Of a DNA stretch of 6,917 bases, positions 6,863 through 6,917 are shown piece after piece (positions within the stretch are counted from its first letter, which is position 1; every line of letters begins with the position of its first letter). The stretch is from Nitriliruptoraceae bacterium. Lineage in GTDB: Bacteria > Actinomycetota > Nitriliruptoria > Nitriliruptorales > Nitriliruptoraceae. Both the position numbers and the translations under genes were made by a program. The notes beneath the pieces were generated by a model. The model was not told the DNA's origin. It did not search any database and was given only the letters and a program-made list of their open reading frames with translations. Where the stretch lies: positions 1 through 6,917 of the forward strand of contig SKTN01000290.1 in NCBI GenBank assembly GCA_007117945.1, written 5' to 3'.

Positions 6863-6891
6863 CAGGCCCCGCCGGGTTGCGGCGGGGCCTG
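6863..6891 (+). terminator. Strong hairpin terminator after the acyl-CoA synthetase gene
   Basis: CAGGCCCCGCC (6863-6873) pairs perfectly with GGCGGGGCCTG (6881-6891) around the seven-base loop GGGTTGC, 23 bases after the stop codon. The downstream tract (TCTCGATCC) is only weakly T-containing. Actinobacterial terminators often lack a clear T-tract, and the symmetric stem could also serve a convergent gene beyond the window. Confidence 0.8.
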
Positions 6892-6917
6892 TCTCGATCC
6901 TGGTGTCCGTCGGGCCC

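Overview
The window is very GC-rich, uses GTG as well as ATG starts, has near-universal G/C third codon positions and very little non-coding DNA apart from one repeat island. A mycobacterial-type F420-dependent oxidoreductase, a CtaB-type heme o synthase and a TetR regulator resembling mycobacterial Rv1219c point to an actinobacterium. A deep-branching high-GC class such as Nitriliruptoria or Acidimicrobiia is possible, but this is inference and not resolved by the sequence.

Layout, all genes on the + strand. (1) 5-916: heme o synthase (protoheme IX farnesyltransferase), whose true 5' end may lie before the window. (2) 1095-1856: a short luciferase-like, F420-dependent oxidoreductase with its own ribosome binding site. 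(3) 1857-2291: about 435 bp without a gene, but highly structured. It holds a degenerate 14-15 bp tandem array running into the first of two 40-nt hairpins with perfect 18-bp arms, which differ from each other at four arm positions with every change compensated. A 12-bp palindrome lies between the hairpins and an 18-bp direct repeat follows. (4) 2292-4889: a compact three-gene operon for a TetR-family repressor, an ABC ATPase and an ABC-2 permease. The genes are coupled by an ATGA overlap and an 11-bp overlap. The promoter carries a strong GTTCAG/CTGAAC operator that sits over the -10 region, and the regulator mRNA is probably leaderless. (5) 4968-6839: a long-chain-type acyl-CoA synthetase, followed by a strong hairpin terminator at 6863-6891.

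Functionally, the regulator and transporter form a self-contained efflux module. TetR probably represses its own operon until a ligand releases it, and the ATPase and six-helix permease then export that ligand or a related compound. The first two genes and the acyl-CoA synthetase look like ordinary aerobic and lipid metabolism. No phage, insertion sequence, CRISPR array, tRNA or rRNA was seen. The most unusual content is the repeat and hairpin island at 1937-2221 and the 10-bp-phased half-site ladder at the TetR promoter.
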